The notes below the pieces were generated by a model that ran no database searches, was not told the DNA's origin, and worked only from the letters and a program-made list of their open reading frames with translations. DNA of 5,560 bases, taken from the NCBI GenBank assembly GCA_902495945.1, contig CABUZD010000118.1, forward strand, positions 1 through 5,560, written 5' to 3'. The translations under genes and the position numbers were made by a program. This DNA is from an uncultured Collinsella sp. (lineage in GTDB: Bacteria; Actinomycetota; Coriobacteriia; Coriobacteriales; Coriobacteriaceae). Of this stretch, positions 5,123 to 5,560 are shown piece by piece. Positions within the stretch are counted from its first letter, which is position 1, and each line of letters opens with the position of its first letter.

Positions 5123-5560
5123 TCAAGCCTGAAGGTGGTCTTGGATGAGATCGCAGATGGCTCGGGCGTCGTTGATGTTGATGGCTCGGGTCGCAAAGCC
5201 GGCGTCGAAGGCCTGACGCGCCAGGGCCTCGTTGCAGGCAAGGGCCAGCGTGTGACCGTCGACCAGGTCGAGCGAGCTCTTGCCGCGCAGACGGTCGACA
5301 CCGGAGCGCGCGACCACGATGTTGTCGAAGCCCTCGGTCTTGTAGCCCTCGATGATCACCACGTCGACATTGTTGTAGCGCGACAGCAGCTCACGCGCGG
5401 GCATCTCGTCCTCCTCGCGCGTGTCGGCGTACTCCGCCCAGCGCGTGGCGCAGATGAGGCCCACGTGCTTGGATCCGGCCTGGTGATGGCGCCAGGTATC
5501 CTTAGCGGGCACATCGATATCAAAGCCATGATGCCCATGATGCTTGAGCGAACCCACGCG
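5123..5560 (-). CDS. mobB: Molybdopterin-guanine dinucleotide biosynthesis protein MobB, N-terminus beyond window
   Basis: The frame is open at the right edge and ends with TGA at 5125-5123, leaving 145 C-terminal residues. MobB is a P-loop GTP-binding partner of MobA, which attaches GMP to molybdopterin to make the guanine dinucleotide cofactor for enzymes such as DMSO reductase-family oxidoreductases. Visible family features are the basic/His stretch SLKHHGHHGFDID (fragment residues 4-16), the KDTWRHHQAGS segment (20-30) and the DVVIIEGYK strand (66-74), followed by a VVAR motif near 82-85. The Walker A motif must lie upstream, outside the window. The GTG at 5557 is internal to the conserved region and is not the start. 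A fusion to another cofactor-synthesis domain cannot be excluded because the N-terminus is missing. Codon use is strongly G/C-ending, like that of the phosphatase. Confidence 0.88.
   Translation of the reverse strand, partial: RVGSLKHHGHHGFDIDVPAKDTWRHHQAGSKHVGLICATRWAEYADTREEDEMPARELLSRYNNVDVVIIEGYKTEGFDNIVVARSGVDRLRGKSSLDLVDGHTLALACNEALARQAFDAGFATRAININDARAICDLIQDHLQA

Overview
The window looks like chromosomal DNA of a high-GC actinobacterium of the class Coriobacteriia, most likely Collinsella or a close relative. This is inferred from the strongly G/C-ending codons of three of the four genes, and from short CCACCACAAAGG...CCTTTGTGGTGG palindromes, which I recall (but cannot check here) as common between genes in that group. 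All four supported genes lie on the minus strand.

Layout by position. (1) Bases 1-1895 hold the first 631 codons of a large secreted surface protein that runs off the left edge. It has a signal peptide, an acidic low-complexity spacer and a Gly/Asn-rich region of GG-x-[IV]-x-x-N / GGG-[ILV] repeats typical of right-handed parallel beta-helix (pectate-lyase-like or Pmp-like) proteins. (2) Bases 1896-2398 are an AT-richer stretch of about 500 bases with no convincing gene. It carries the surface gene's ribosome binding site, a candidate promoter, an 8-bp-arm inverted repeat at the likely transcription start, and a separate cluster of two direct repeats around a 19-bp palindrome. (3) Bases 2399-3220 encode a complete Cof-type HAD-superfamily phosphatase. 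(4) Bases 3444-4730 encode a complete 12-TM major facilitator superfamily permease. (5) Bases 4731-5122 are a second long intergenic region packed with palindromes. (6) Bases 5123-5560 encode the C-terminal part of MobB, the GTP-binding accessory protein of molybdenum cofactor maturation, which runs off the right edge.

The genes do not form one obvious pathway. Each is separated from the next by more than 200 bases containing inverted repeats, so they look like separate transcription units that happen to share a direction.

The most interesting content is between genes. There are three copies of one 32-33 bp palindrome and one copy of a second palindrome type that shares its loop sequence. 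A perfect 19-bp-arm foldback abuts the permease stop codon. A ~98-base foldback next to the mobB stop has a 27-position stem with five G-U pairs that form only in plus-strand RNA. No tRNA, rRNA, CRISPR array, transposase or complete insertion sequence was seen.
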